Below, one piece after another: positions 1-8,490 of a DNA stretch of 64,000 bases. The notes under the pieces were generated by a model. The model was not told the DNA's origin. It saw only the letters and a list, made by a program, of their open reading frames with translations, and did not search any database. Each line of letters starts with the position of its first letter. Position 1 is the first letter of the stretch. The DNA is from Staphylococcus hyicus (GTDB taxonomy: Bacteria > Bacillota > Bacilli > Staphylococcales > Staphylococcaceae): positions 496,001 to 560,000 of the forward strand of contig NZ_CP008747.1 of assembly GCF_000816085.1 (NCBI RefSeq), in the 5' to 3' direction. A program made the translations under genes and the position numbers.

Positions 1-1
1 A

Positions 2-364
2 AAACATTATCAACAAGAAGGTCGACTAGTGATTCATCAAAATCCAATCATACGTTGCGAGGCGCATCATATTATTACAGAAACTGAACGTGTAGAATAT
101 GACCATATATTACTCGCGACAGGTTTTAAATACGATGTAATGGAACAGCCTTTAATGAAGCGTTTGTGTCAAATGAAAGGGGCACGATGTGTAAAGGAAT
201 TTCCAAAAACGAACGTTCAATTAGAATGGTTACCACAGTTATATGTCGCGGGGATGATGGCTGATATCGAACTCGGACCGTTTGCACGTAATATTATGGG
301 AGGACGTCAAGCGGCATTACGTATTGGTGAAGTGTTCCAACAAGCGAATCACATCGCAAGTTAA
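2..364 (+). CDS. C-terminal part of a FAD/NAD(P)-binding oxidoreductase (5' truncated by window edge)
   Basis: The frame is open to the left edge, so this is the tail of a longer gene; the GTG at 29 is only an internal codon. Visible is an LLATGFKYD segment, the ATG-type motif found near the second dinucleotide-binding region of flavin monooxygenases and lysine/ornithine N-hydroxylase-like proteins. It is followed by LYVAGMMADIELGPFARNIMGGRQAA, the C-terminal flavin-contacting region. Substrate and full domain order cannot be judged from about 120 residues. It ends 66 bases before the Nudix start and may be co-transcribed with it. Confidence 0.6.
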   Translation, partial: KHYQQEGRLVIHQNPIIRCEAHHIITETERVEYDHILLATGFKYDVMEQPLMKRLCQMKGARCVKEFPKTNVQLEWLPQLYVAGMMADIELGPFARNIMGGRQAALRIGEVFQQANHIAS

Positions 365-430
365 CTTTTGAAAATTTTATTCATTTGAGATATGATGATT
401 GGAAAATCATTTATAAAAGAGGATTGTGTG

Positions 431-814
431 ATGATACGTTGTGTATGTTTAGTTGATCGACGAGATAATGCATTGCGACTTGTACAAGTACGGCATCGCA
501 AAAAGATGTATTTTCCAGGAGGGAAGTTAGAGCAAGGGGAAGGGTTAAAAGCAGCGCTAATACGAGAAGTGAAAGAAGAGTTACAACTTGAGTTAAAAGA
601 AGAAGATATTGAATATATTGGTTCAGTAACAGGCCCAGCTTACCCCCAACCTAATGAAAAAACCGAATTACATGGTTTTCGGACAACTTTCCCAATCAAT
701 TGGTCAGAAATTGAAATAGCGGCAGAAATTACGCACATTGACTGGGTTAATATGGATGATCATCAGCGGATTGCCCCAGCAGTTTTAAATTGGATAGAAC
801 AATATGAAACATAA
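431..814 (+). CDS. Nudix hydrolase (MutT-like)
   Basis: Small cytosolic pyrophosphohydrolase of about 127 residues. The Nudix box is clear: GKLEQGE, seven residues, then REVKEELQL, with the magnesium-binding REVKEE core intact. The glycine normally found near the end of the box (EExG) is glutamine here. I chose ATG 431 because AGAGGA lies about seven bases upstream; an in-frame ATG at 392 would add 13 residues without a good ribosome site. Members of this family clean oxidised nucleotides or hydrolyse other nucleoside diphosphate derivatives; the substrate cannot be assigned from sequence. The gene ends in a hairpin shared with the convergent gene downstream. Confidence 0.8.
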   Translation: MIRCVCLVDRRDNALRLVQVRHRKKMYFPGGKLEQGEGLKAALIREVKEELQLELKEEDIEYIGSVTGPAYPQPNEKTELHGFRTTFPINWSEIEIAAEITHIDWVNMDDHQRIAPAVLNWIEQYET

Positions 815-818
815 AGAT

Positions 819-850
819 ACGCCCAATGTAACATTATTGGGCGTGTTTTT
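819..850. terminator. Bidirectional intrinsic terminator
   Basis: Perfect 9-bp stem, ACGCCCAAT (819-827) and ATTGGGCGT (836-844), with an 8-base loop and GTTTTT after it. It lies between the convergent Nudix gene and the small membrane protein gene and could serve both. Confidence 0.8.
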
Positions 851-852
851 CG

Positions 853-1260
853 TTATTTCTTAACTTGTTCAATATGGGTGAGATTAGGATATAATCCCCA
901 TTGAGGTAGATAAAAACCAATGGTGTGCACTTTTACGGATTGGCCTTCTTTAATGTGCTGTTGAATATCACGACTATTAAACTTTTGACGTAATAAAATA
1001 TCACCATTTTCAATTTTGACTAATTGTTTACCTTGTTGAAGCTCAATATAGTACGTTTTACCTGTTGTCACACTATGATTTTCTGCATATTTTTGAATGA
1101 CTTTACCTTCATACGTATGCCGATTCAATTCGGGAATAAAGGTTCCTAAGCCTATAAATAAGATTAATAATACGAATCCACATACAAAAATAATTTTCAT
1201 TATACGTGAGCCGAGTTTATCCATTATTTTGTAGATGGTGTTTTTAAGTTTTTTTAACAT
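853..1260 (-). CDS. Small single-pass membrane protein of unknown function
   Basis: A 135-residue protein I do not recognise with certainty. It has a basic N-terminus (about residues 1-20), one strong hydrophobic segment at about 22-42 (MKIIFVCGFVLLILFIGLG), then a soluble domain of about 90 residues. This suggests an anchored protein with its C-terminal domain outside the cell. The soluble part has alternating beta-like segments (KTYYIELQQGKQLVKIENGDILL; GQSVKVHTIGFY), compatible with a small beta-barrel fold, but no catalytic motif is visible. The start is supported by GAGGTG upstream. It is transcribed convergently to the Nudix gene. Confidence 0.6.
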   Translation of the reverse strand: MLKKLKNTIYKIMDKLGSRIMKIIFVCGFVLLILFIGLGTFIPELNRHTYEGKVIQKYAENHSVTTGKTYYIELQQGKQLVKIENGDILLRQKFNSRDIQQHIKEGQSVKVHTIGFYLPQWGLYPNLTHIEQVKK

Positions 1261-1560
1261 AACGGTTCACACCTCGTTTCTTCTCCTTTTTAGCTTACTA
1301 TAAAAACTTTAATTTCTCCACTTGGACATATTTCCTTCAAGAAATCAATACAATTTTAAAATAAAAAATAAATAGGGTAGCAATAATACATGATTCATAA
1401 TGAGTTGTGCATATAAATAATCGAGCGTGATTTATTTTGTGTATACAGACAAGATTATTAAATTCAAATAAATATATTGTTTGGTTTTAACGTATATATA
1501 TGCTCGGCACTTTCAGAATTTAAGCACTTTATGCTTGATTTGTGCCCCCCTTTTTTTACA
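1261..1560. other. AT-rich intergenic region without recognisable gene
   Basis: About 300 bases between the membrane protein gene and the terminator of the next gene, both on the minus strand. It must hold the promoter of the membrane protein gene. I see no coding frame with a ribosome site, no T-box and no strong hairpin. Confidence 0.5.
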
Positions 1561-1597
1561 TAAAAAAGCCGAGTTACTGTGAAAACAGAACTCAGCT
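1561..1597 (-). terminator. Intrinsic terminator of the CdaR-like regulator gene
   Basis: Stem AGCCGAGTT (1567-1575) and AACTCAGCT (1589-1597) with one G-T type mismatch and a 13-base loop. Read on the minus strand, it is followed directly by a run of six T. It starts about six bases past the stop codon of the regulator. Confidence 0.75.
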
Positions 1598-1602
1598 CAC
1601 AT

Positions 1603-2730
1603 TTATTCCGATTTTTTATAAAGCATTTGCGCAATTCTTAATAACACAATGCCATCAATGGTATTAGGATCCCAACCCGTGATATCATGAATTTTTTTAA
1701 TACGATAATTTAACGTATTCCGATGGATATACAAATCATTCGCTGTTTTTACTAACTTTCCATGATTACGGAAATACGCTTCTACCGTTTCGTTTAAATA
1801 TTTGTCTTCACCAAAATCGAGTAACTTCTTATAGTTGCTCACTAATGATGTTTCATTGCTTGGTGTGAAATAACTAATGTTATTACAAATGGTCTCTAAT
1901 TCATATTCCTTATATGTGTGTACACCCTCTGTATGTCGCAGTGTACGTATTAATTTTTGAAGCGATATGGCTTCGTTATATGATTGAATGAGTCCTTGAA
2001 TACCATTATTAAACGAACCAATCGTTATGAGTGTTTTTTTCAACACCTCATCTTGCTGTGCTTCAATAAATGCTTTTAATTCATTCAATGATGTACCACG
2101 ATGTTTATTGCATTTGAACAGAAAAATATAATCTTGTGGTGAAGTTTCAATTATATCATCGTTAGGGAGCTTCCATTTTTCTATAGCATCTCGTAGACTG
2201 CGAATTTTAGATTTGCTCGTTGTTTCAATATGAATTAATGCGGCAGCAGTATCATCGTTTAATCCAAGTTGATCAATAATCCCTTTACGATTGTAATTTT
2301 GAATTTGTCGGTCTTGATTAAATAATATAAAGGACAGAGTCTGCGTTCGTGAAAGTTGACTTTGATGTGCGTCTAGACGCTCTTGTTCCTGGGTAATAAT
2401 AAATTCTGCATTTAATTTTAATAGACGTGAATAGTCTCTGATTTCATCGGGTTGACCGAGGATGATAACGGTACCTTGTGCAACATTTTGATGTTCGAAA
2501 GGTACGACGATACATGGACTATCTACATCCCAAAATTTCATATCTTCATCTTCAACTTCAATTGGGAGATTACGATTAACAGAATGGAGTGCGGCTTTAT
2601 GGGACTGACCTAAATAATTTGGCGCTGAAGCAGCAATCACTTGTCCGCTTTGATTTGTGATTAGGATATCTTTTTTGATGATAGATGCTGTTTTCTTAAT
2701 CGTTTTTTGTGTCCAATACTCTTTCCTCAT
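1603..2730 (-). CDS. CdaR/PucR-type transcriptional regulator
   Basis: Regulator of 375 residues. The C-terminal 60 residues (LNETVEAYFRNHGKLVKTANDLYIHRNTLNYRI) are the PucR/CdaR-type helix-turn-helix. In this family HRNTLxYR marks the recognition helix. The N-terminal part resembles a ligand-sensing domain (ITNQSGQVIAAS, IVVPFEHQNVAQGTVII), as in sugar-diacid regulators; the middle is the GGDEF-like region typical of the family. Family members are known to respond to sugar diacids, purines or amino acids; the ligand here is unknown. It is divergent from the ipdC-like gene, and a near-identical palindrome precedes both genes, so autoregulation and control of ipdC are plausible inferences. Confidence 0.75.
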   Translation of the reverse strand: MRKEYWTQKTIKKTASIIKKDILITNQSGQVIAASAPNYLGQSHKAALHSVNRNLPIEVEDEDMKFWDVDSPCIVVPFEHQNVAQGTVIILGQPDEIRDYSRLLKLNAEFIITQEQERLDAHQSQLSRTQTLSFILFNQDRQIQNYNRKGIIDQLGLNDDTAAALIHIETTSKSKIRSLRDAIEKWKLPNDDIIETSPQDYIFLFKCNKHRGTSLNELKAFIEAQQDEVLKKTLITIGSFNNGIQGLIQSYNEAISLQKLIRTLRHTEGVHTYKEYELETICNNISYFTPSNETSLVSNYKKLLDFGEDKYLNETVEAYFRNHGKLVKTANDLYIHRNTLNYRIKKIHDITGWDPNTIDGIVLLRIAQMLYKKSE

Positions 2731-2773
2731 TTTGAACTTCCATCCCCCATCTATGCTTTGTAAATCATTCGTG

Positions 2774-2820
2774 TGTTACATGTAACATGTAATTATATAG
2801 TTGTATTATTACTCGTTTAA
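2774..2820 (-). promoter_or_regulatory. Promoter and palindromic operator of the CdaR-like gene
   Basis: On the minus strand, TTAAAC (2815-2820), a 17-base spacer and TATAAT (2792-2797) form a good sigma-A promoter. Directly downstream lies a perfect 14-base palindrome, TGTTACATGTAACA (2774-2787), where transcription would start. A related palindrome occurs before ipdC at 3281-3294. Confidence 0.55.
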
Positions 2821-3376
2821 GAGTGAAAAGTAAAGGTGCATATACGATAATCATACCATTTAAGTTTAAAAAGGTTGAGTATTTTGCCCGAAATATCTTG
2901 TGCAAATCCACAAAATTATGGAGTTGAAATTAATGTGTCATTAGCATTTATAGACTAAAAACATTGCGTTTAAACATTCTTTTTTTAAACAACAAATAAA
3001 TTTTCGTTAATTTTAAATACATGTAAAATGATTTATTTATTTATTTATTGTGAGTATACAGCTCATTCGATGTGTTGCTTTTATCTTAACCGTTTTTATA
3101 GAAGGGGCTATAGTAACCATTTATACATACAATGACTGAAACATAGTGTACCCGCAACCATTGTGAAATTTAGAGGTGTGAAGTATAGTGTCCCCTAGAC
3201 ATGGGGTTTTTTTCAGAAGAAGATCAAGAGTCACAACGTTTCTAGGGCGTATTTTTTGTCGTGTTAGATAAAATCACACGATGTTATGTAACATAAATCT
3301 ATTTAAGGTCAATATAATTGACTGTTTTAAATCATTCATTTATACTTGTGATAAATAAAAAGAAAAGGTGAAGAGA
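2821..3376. other. Regulator-ipdC divergent intergenic region
   Basis: AT-rich and apparently non-coding. It holds a palindrome ATGTTATGTAACAT (3281-3294) and a TATAAT (3313-3318) that probably serves ipdC. A short GC hairpin followed by seven T at 3192-3213 (CCCC, seven-base loop, GGGG) could end a short transcript or a leader. I could not match the part before that hairpin to a known riboswitch. Confidence 0.4.
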
Positions 3377-5017
3377 ATGAAAAAGAAAATTAGTCAATTT
3401 ATTTTTGATGAAATAGAGCAACATGGTGTTGATACGATATTTGGTGTTCCAGGAGATTTTAATCTTGCGTTTTTAGATGATATTATTGCGCATCCGAAAT
3501 TAGAATGGGTAGGGAATACGAATGAATTAAATGCGGCGTATGCAGCTGATGGTTATGCACGCATAAAAGGTTTAAGTGCAATGGTCACTACATTTGGCGT
3601 TGGAGAATTAAGTGCAGTTAATGGTATTGCTGGGGCTTATGCAGAACGTGTACCAGTGATTGCTATTACTGGCGGTCCAACAACAGTCGTTGAAAATGCA
3701 GGTAAATATGTACATCATTCTTTAGGTGAAGGTGTGTTTGACGCTTATCAAAAAATGTTTGAGCACATTACGGTTGCGCAAACGTATGTCACACCTGAAA
3801 ATGCGACTTCTGAAATCCCACGTGTCATTGAGGCAGCTTTAAATGAAAAACGGCCAGTACACATTCACCTGCCTATCGATACAGCAATGGTAGAAATTGA
3901 TGTGCCAGACACACCACTCGACTCTAAAACTGAGGCAACCCCTTCGTTAGAATGGGTCACAACATTTGAACAACAATTACTACAAGCGAAACAACCGACG
4001 TTAATTGTAGGACATGAAATAAATAGTTTTAAATTACAAGATGCCATCAAATCACTTGTAGATCAATGGAATATACCGGTCGCGCAATTATCTTTAGGAA
4101 AATCTGCTTTTGATGAAACACACCCCAATTATATGGGTATTTACGATGGCAGCATTGCGCATCAAGCAATTAAGAATTACGTGGATAACAGTGATTTAGT
4201 TATAACTTTAGGTGCAAAATTAACTGATTCTGCGACGGCAGGATTTTCATATGCATTTTCAGATGATCAAATCATGATGTTAAATCATCACAATATTCAA
4301 GTGGGAGAAGATACGGTTGGTACGTTGTCATTACCTGAAATTGTGAAACACTTGGCACGCGTTAACTATCATTTTGAAGGACAATTTCCACAATGTGAAC
4401 GTCCTTTAAATAGAGACATCGATGTGAATGATGCACCCCTCACACAACAACATTATTTTGAATTAATGCAACAATTTATTGAACCTAATGATGTGTTAAT
4501 TGCTGAACAAGGGACATCATTTTTTGGAGCTTACGATTTAGTCTTGCCTCAAGGTGTAACGTTTATTGGTCAACCATTATGGGGATCAATAGGTTACACA
4601 TTCCCTGCTACGCTAGGGACACAGCTTGCAGATCGTCAGCGTCGCAACATTTTATTAATCGGAGATGGTTCACTCCAGTTAACAGTTCAAGATATGGCAA
4701 CTATGTTACGTCAAAACATTCATCCGATAATTTTTATTATTAATAATGATGGCTATACAGTTGAACGTAAAATACATGGTGAAAATCAACCTTACAATGA
4801 TATTTCGAATTGGCAGTACCATCTATTACCAACTGTTTTTGGTCATAAAGAAACGCCAACTTATCAAGTGTCAACGTCTAAAGCATTAAAAGATGCAATG
4901 GTTAAGATTAATCACAATCCACATACTATGCATGTCGTAGAAGTATTCATGGATAAACATGATGCACCTGAAAAGTTGACAAATATTGCGAAAGCCTTCG
5001 CAACTCAAAATAAATAA
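3377..5017 (+). CDS. ipdC: Thiamine-diphosphate-dependent 2-keto-acid decarboxylase (indolepyruvate/phenylpyruvate type)
   Basis: Decarboxylase of 546 residues with the three domains of the pyruvate/indolepyruvate decarboxylase family. Catalytic residues match the family: D27 in VPGDFN, E50 in NELNAAYAADGYAR, the H113-H114 pair in KYVHHSLG, the cofactor motif GDGS (429-432) to NN (456-457), and E463. It should convert an aromatic or branched keto acid to an aldehyde in the cytosol; the exact substrate cannot be told from motifs. Start ATG 3377 follows AAAGGTGA; the GTG at 3368 lies inside that ribosome site. No terminator separates it from the trp promoter 8 bases after its stop, so it may read into the trp leader. 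Its neighbour, the trp operon, supports an aromatic substrate by context only. Confidence 0.82.
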   Translation: MKKKISQFIFDEIEQHGVDTIFGVPGDFNLAFLDDIIAHPKLEWVGNTNELNAAYAADGYARIKGLSAMVTTFGVGELSAVNGIAGAYAERVPVIAITGGPTTVVENAGKYVHHSLGEGVFDAYQKMFEHITVAQTYVTPENATSEIPRVIEAALNEKRPVHIHLPIDTAMVEIDVPDTPLDSKTEATPSLEWVTTFEQQLLQAKQPTLIVGHEINSFKLQDAIKSLVDQWNIPVAQLSLGKSAFDETHPNYMGIYDGSIAHQAIKNYVDNSDLVITLGAKLTDSATAGFSYAFSDDQIMMLNHHNIQVGEDTVGTLSLPEIVKHLARVNYHFEGQFPQCERPLNRDIDVNDAPLTQQHYFELMQQFIEPNDVLIAEQGTSFFGAYDLVLPQGVTFIGQPLWGSIGYTFPATLGTQLADRQRRNILLIGDGSLQLTVQDMATMLRQNIHPIIFIINNDGYTVERKIHGENQPYNDISNWQYHLLPTVFGHKETPTYQVSTSKALKDAMVKINHNPHTMHVVEVFMDKHDAPEKLTNIAKAFATQNK

Positions 5018-5024
5018 AAGGGTG

Positions 5025-5053
5025 TTGACACACAAATACGATATCTGTATAGT
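5025..5053 (+). promoter_or_regulatory. Strong sigma-A promoter of the trp operon
   Basis: Perfect -35 TTGACA (5025-5030), 17-base spacer, and -10 TATAGT (5048-5053). Transcription should begin near 5060, giving a leader of about 440 bases that carries two T-boxes. Confidence 0.85.
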
Positions 5054-5079
5054 ATGAATTATCAAATAACTTAAGCGGA

Positions 5080-5275
5080 TTGATAAGTAACGTTTGACGT
5101 TGTAGCACAGAGAAAGCTAACGGGTGATGCAAGTTAGCACAACACAATCGCGAATTGGGCAATCTGAATGCTTAAAGTTGAATACTGTTTAAAGTGAACA
5201 TGTTTTTTGAACATGTTAATAAAGGTGGCACCACGTTAACGCGTCCTTTTTTAAAGCGTTAATGTGGTGTCTTTA
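5080..5275 (+). promoter_or_regulatory. Tryptophan T-box riboswitch 1
   Basis: First of two tRNA-sensing leaders. GCTAACGGGTGATGC begins the conserved Stem I region and GAATTGGGC carries a TGG codon (5156-5158) suited to be the tryptophan specifier. The T-box motif AAAGGTGGCACCACG is at 5221-5235. Its variable base is C, matching a G discriminator in tRNA-Trp. A terminator stem of 14 bp (5229-5242 with 5256-5269, one mismatch) competes with the antiterminator. The T-run after it is weak (TCTTTAATATTTT). Confidence 0.88.
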
Positions 5276-5282
5276 ATATTTT

Positions 5283-5480
5283 GTGAGGGAAAATGAAGTA
5301 GTTTCATAAAAGTGTAGTATCAGAAAATGAACGGGTGATGTGAGTTCATACCTTTATGAAATGAATTGGGTTTTTCTGTAAGCAACCAATTGCATCGTGA
5401 GAGTGAGCAGTCAATACTGCTAATGAAGGTGGTACCGCGCGTGAAGCGTCCTTTTTGAGGACATTCATGCGTGTTTTTTT
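5283..5480 (+). promoter_or_regulatory. Tryptophan T-box riboswitch 2
   Basis: Second complete T-box in series. The conserved ACGGGTGATG (5331-5340), GAATTGGG with TGG at 5367-5369, and GAAGGTGGTACCGCG (5425-5439) correspond part by part to the first copy. The variable T-box base is T, able to wobble-pair with a G discriminator. The terminator runs from about 5436 to 5480 and ends in seven T, stronger than that of copy 1. trpE starts 26 bases later. Confidence 0.9.
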
Positions 5481-5505
5481 ATTTTTAGACTAGAGGGGTG
5501 ATGTG

Positions 5506-6909
5506 ATGAATATTCAATATCGTGTGATTCATGCACCAGTGAATCCTGAAACATTTGCAAGACATCGAGAAGAAAAAATCGTATTTGAAAGTGCGACAAC
5601 TGATCAAACAAAAGGCCGTTATTCCATCGTTGTTTTTGATACGTATGGGTACTGTGCGTTAACTGACGAGGCGTTAACTATTGAAACACCACACCAGTCT
5701 CGCACGATTACCGAAAGTCCATATGATGCATTAAAAAACTACGTTAATCAATTTAAAGCGCGTATTGATGATGCTAGGTTAAAGCAACTTCCGTTTATAT
5801 CAGGTTTTATGGGCTACTGTAGTTTTGATCTTGTGCGTCATGCATTCCCAAAATTGAATCAACAAACAATCGATGGTGAAACGAATGATGTATTATTTCA
5901 TATGATTGAGTCTGTGTATGTATTTGATCATTATAAAGAACAAATTTATATCATTGCATCGAATTTTTTCTCTGAAGTATCTGATGCTGAATTGACATCA
6001 CGTTTAGAAAGTATGATGCGCGAATTTGATAATGTTGAACTTTTTGAACACAAGTATCCACACGCTACGTACGATAAACAAATAGAAGCTAATATTTCAG
6101 ATGAAGCATTTAAAGAACGTGTGGCAACATTTAAACAACTAATTCAACAAGGTGATATGTTTCAAGTGGTACCTTCTCGAATCTACCGTTATCAGCATCA
6201 CTTTGGAACGTTTAAACGCCCATTATCTTATCAATTGTATCAACAACTTAAACGTAAAAACCCGAGTCCGTATATGTTTTATTACGGCATAGGGGCGGAT
6301 ATTTTGGTGGGAAGTTCACCAGAAAGCTTTGTTAAAGTGAAACATCATCAAGTCGTCACAAATCCAATAGCGGGGACAATCCGTCGCGGTCATAACGAGG
6401 TGGAAGATGCAGAACATGAATTTTTACTCAAACATGATGAAAAGGAATTGAGTGAACATCGTATGTTGGTTGATTTAGGACGAAATGATATTTTGAGGGT
6501 GGCCAAGCCAGGAACGTTACGCATACCAAAACTTATGACTATTGAACGGTATGAACATGTCATGCATATTGTGAGTGAAGTGACGGGGACATTACATTCT
6601 CAAGTTAACCCAATGGATGTCATTACTTCATTATTACCAACGGGTACAGTGTCCGGTGCGCCAAAATTAAGAGCGATTCAACGTATATATGAGCACCATC
6701 CTTATAAAAGAGGTGCGTATAGTGGTGGGATTGGCTATATCAATTGTAATCATGCGTTAGATTTCGCACTAACGATACGCACGATGGTCATCGACAACAC
6801 GTACGTGAATGTTGAGGCGGGATGTGGCGTTGTTTATGATTCCATACCAGAAAAAGAACTTGAGGAAACACGACTTAAAGCTAAAAGTTTATTGGAGGTG
6901 ACGGTATGA
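5506..6909 (+). CDS. trpE: Anthranilate synthase component I
   Basis: Converts chorismate and glutamine-derived ammonia to anthranilate, the first step of tryptophan synthesis, with TrpG. It is 467 residues long, normal for the family. The chorismate-binding domain fills the C-terminal two thirds: SSPESFVKV, NPIAGTIRRG, ELSEHRMLVDLGRND, PTGTVSGAPK, YSGGIGY and VEAGCGVVYDS are all present. The N-terminal FES element is where feedback inhibition by tryptophan acts in relatives. ATG 5506 follows AGAGGGGTG; a GTG at 5503 adds one residue. It overlaps trpG by four bases. Its transcription is gated by the two upstream T-boxes. Confidence 0.95.
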   Translation: MNIQYRVIHAPVNPETFARHREEKIVFESATTDQTKGRYSIVVFDTYGYCALTDEALTIETPHQSRTITESPYDALKNYVNQFKARIDDARLKQLPFISGFMGYCSFDLVRHAFPKLNQQTIDGETNDVLFHMIESVYVFDHYKEQIYIIASNFFSEVSDAELTSRLESMMREFDNVELFEHKYPHATYDKQIEANISDEAFKERVATFKQLIQQGDMFQVVPSRIYRYQHHFGTFKRPLSYQLYQQLKRKNPSPYMFYYGIGADILVGSSPESFVKVKHHQVVTNPIAGTIRRGHNEVEDAEHEFLLKHDEKELSEHRMLVDLGRNDILRVAKPGTLRIPKLMTIERYEHVMHIVSEVTGTLHSQVNPMDVITSLLPTGTVSGAPKLRAIQRIYEHHPYKRGAYSGGIGYINCNHALDFALTIRTMVIDNTYVNVEAGCGVVYDSIPEKELEETRLKAKSLLEVTV

Positions 6910-7487
6910 TTCTTGTGATAGATAATTATGACTCGTTTACCTATAACTTGGTAGACCAATTATATCCTTTCGATCAGGTGCAAGTTTTTTATCCAGATGA
7001 CAACGCATTATTTCAACTATCACCAGATATAGTTGTCATATCACCAGGTCCAGGGCACCCAAATGATACAGAGCATTTAGCTAACATCATTCAGTATTTT
7101 AACCATTTACCGATATTAGGTATATGTTTAGGCGCCCAAGCTCTTTATAGTTTCTACGGTGGCACAGTAAATGTAGGACAACGTGTCATGCATGGAAAGC
7201 TAGACCAAATTCAATTTGAGTCACCGACATATTTATATCACAATATATCTGAATATTCTGATATTATGCGGTATCATTCATTAGTTTGTGATGAAAATAC
7301 ACTGCCTAGCACACTTAAAATTACTGGCAAGACGGAAGACGCGATACAATCTTTTGAACATCAGTCCCGATGTCATGTGGGTATTCAATATCATCCTGAA
7401 TCCTTTGCATGCCCGCACATTTCAAGGGTTATACAAAATTTCATTACTATGGCAAGAAAGGAAGTGAATAATCATGGGACTACTTGA
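6906..7487 (+). CDS. trpG: Anthranilate synthase component II, glutamine amidotransferase
   Basis: Class I glutamine amidotransferase of 193 residues that supplies ammonia to TrpE. The catalytic triad is visible: C74 in GICLGAQ, and H163 and E165 in QYHPESF. The N-terminal DNYDSFTYNL motif is typical of TrpG/PabA. The ATGA overlap with trpE and the 14-base overlap with trpD indicate translational coupling. Some organisms share this subunit with para-aminobenzoate synthase; I see no pab gene in the window, so that cannot be judged. Confidence 0.94.
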   Translation: MILVIDNYDSFTYNLVDQLYPFDQVQVFYPDDNALFQLSPDIVVISPGPGHPNDTEHLANIIQYFNHLPILGICLGAQALYSFYGGTVNVGQRVMHGKLDQIQFESPTYLYHNISEYSDIMRYHSLVCDENTLPSTLKITGKTEDAIQSFEHQSRCHVGIQYHPESFACPHISRVIQNFITMARKEVNNHGTT

Positions 7488-8490
7488 TGATTTAAAACAA
7501 AGACAGTCACTCACGCAACACAATATTCATACGTTTGTAAACACGTTGCTTTCAGAACATATCACTTTAAATGATAAAGTGTCACTTCTTGAAGCTTATA
7601 CCGAAAAAGGGGAGACAGCAGAAGAATTATATCATCTCACAACAGCGCTCATTCAAACGACGTATCAAACACAACCGGAATATGCAGGAAGTATGTGTGT
7701 CTGTGGCACAGGGGGTGACGGTTCGAATAGTTTCAATATTTCAACGACGGTTTCATTTGTCGTAGCTGCAGCAGGTGTTCCGATTATTAAACACGGCAAT
7801 AAAAGTGTCACATCACAATCAGGAAGTATGGATCTCTTAAACGTGTTAGATATTCCAACAACACGTATTGAAAATGTACCAACGCACGTCTCACGCACGA
7901 ACCTAGCCTTTGTTGGTGCAACAACGGCATATCCCATTATGAAACGGTTACAACCGGTACGTAAACATATACAAAAGCCTACGATATTTAACATTGTTGG
8001 CCCATTGATTAATCCTTTCAAACTGACGTATCAAGTGATGGGCATTTATGACCCTAATCGCATGGCAATTGTTGCTGAAACGTTACAACGATTAGGACGG
8101 AAAAGAGCGATTGTTGTTCACGGTGCAGGTGGTATGGATGAAGCGACACTGTCTGGAGATAATCTCATATACGAAGTGAAGAATGGTGAAGTCACATCAT
8201 ACACATTAAACGCAACAGACCTAGGTTTATGTTACGCAGACAATAATGCACTTCAAGGTGGAACGCCTGAAGAAAATAAAGCCATTATGCTTAGTATTTT
8301 AAAAGGTACACATACGTCAGCCGGTCGGGATGTAGTCATTTTAAATGCGGCCATTGCACTCTATGTCGCAGAGAAAGCTATCAATTTTCAAGATGGCGTT
8401 ATTCAAGCAGCACATTTAATTCAAAGTGGTCAAGCGTATCGTCAGTATTTAAAAATGGTGAAGGAGGCAGAACATGAACATATTGGATGA
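7474..8490 (+). CDS. trpD: Anthranilate phosphoribosyltransferase
   Basis: Transfers phosphoribose from PRPP to anthranilate. The 338-residue length is standard. The PRPP-binding CGTGGDGSNSFNIST motif, the KHGNKSVTSQSGSMD segment (anthranilate and phosphate contacts) and NIVGPLINP are intact. ATG 7474 follows AAAGGAAG and overlaps trpG by 14 bases. The 3' end overlaps trpC by 17 bases, continuing the tightly coupled operon. Confidence 0.95.
   Translation: MGLLDDLKQRQSLTQHNIHTFVNTLLSEHITLNDKVSLLEAYTEKGETAEELYHLTTALIQTTYQTQPEYAGSMCVCGTGGDGSNSFNISTTVSFVVAAAGVPIIKHGNKSVTSQSGSMDLLNVLDIPTTRIENVPTHVSRTNLAFVGATTAYPIMKRLQPVRKHIQKPTIFNIVGPLINPFKLTYQVMGIYDPNRMAIVAETLQRLGRKRAIVVHGAGGMDEATLSGDNLIYEVKNGEVTSYTLNATDLGLCYADNNALQGGTPEENKAIMLSILKGTHTSAGRDVVILNAAIALYVAEKAINFQDGVIQAAHLIQSGQAYRQYLKMVKEAEHEHIG

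Noticed and set aside
3192..3213. Short CCCC/GGGG hairpin with T-run as a riboswitch expression platform for ipdC
   Set aside because: Only four base pairs; no thiamine, T-box or other aptamer pattern was recognised upstream. Left as an unexplained weak terminator.
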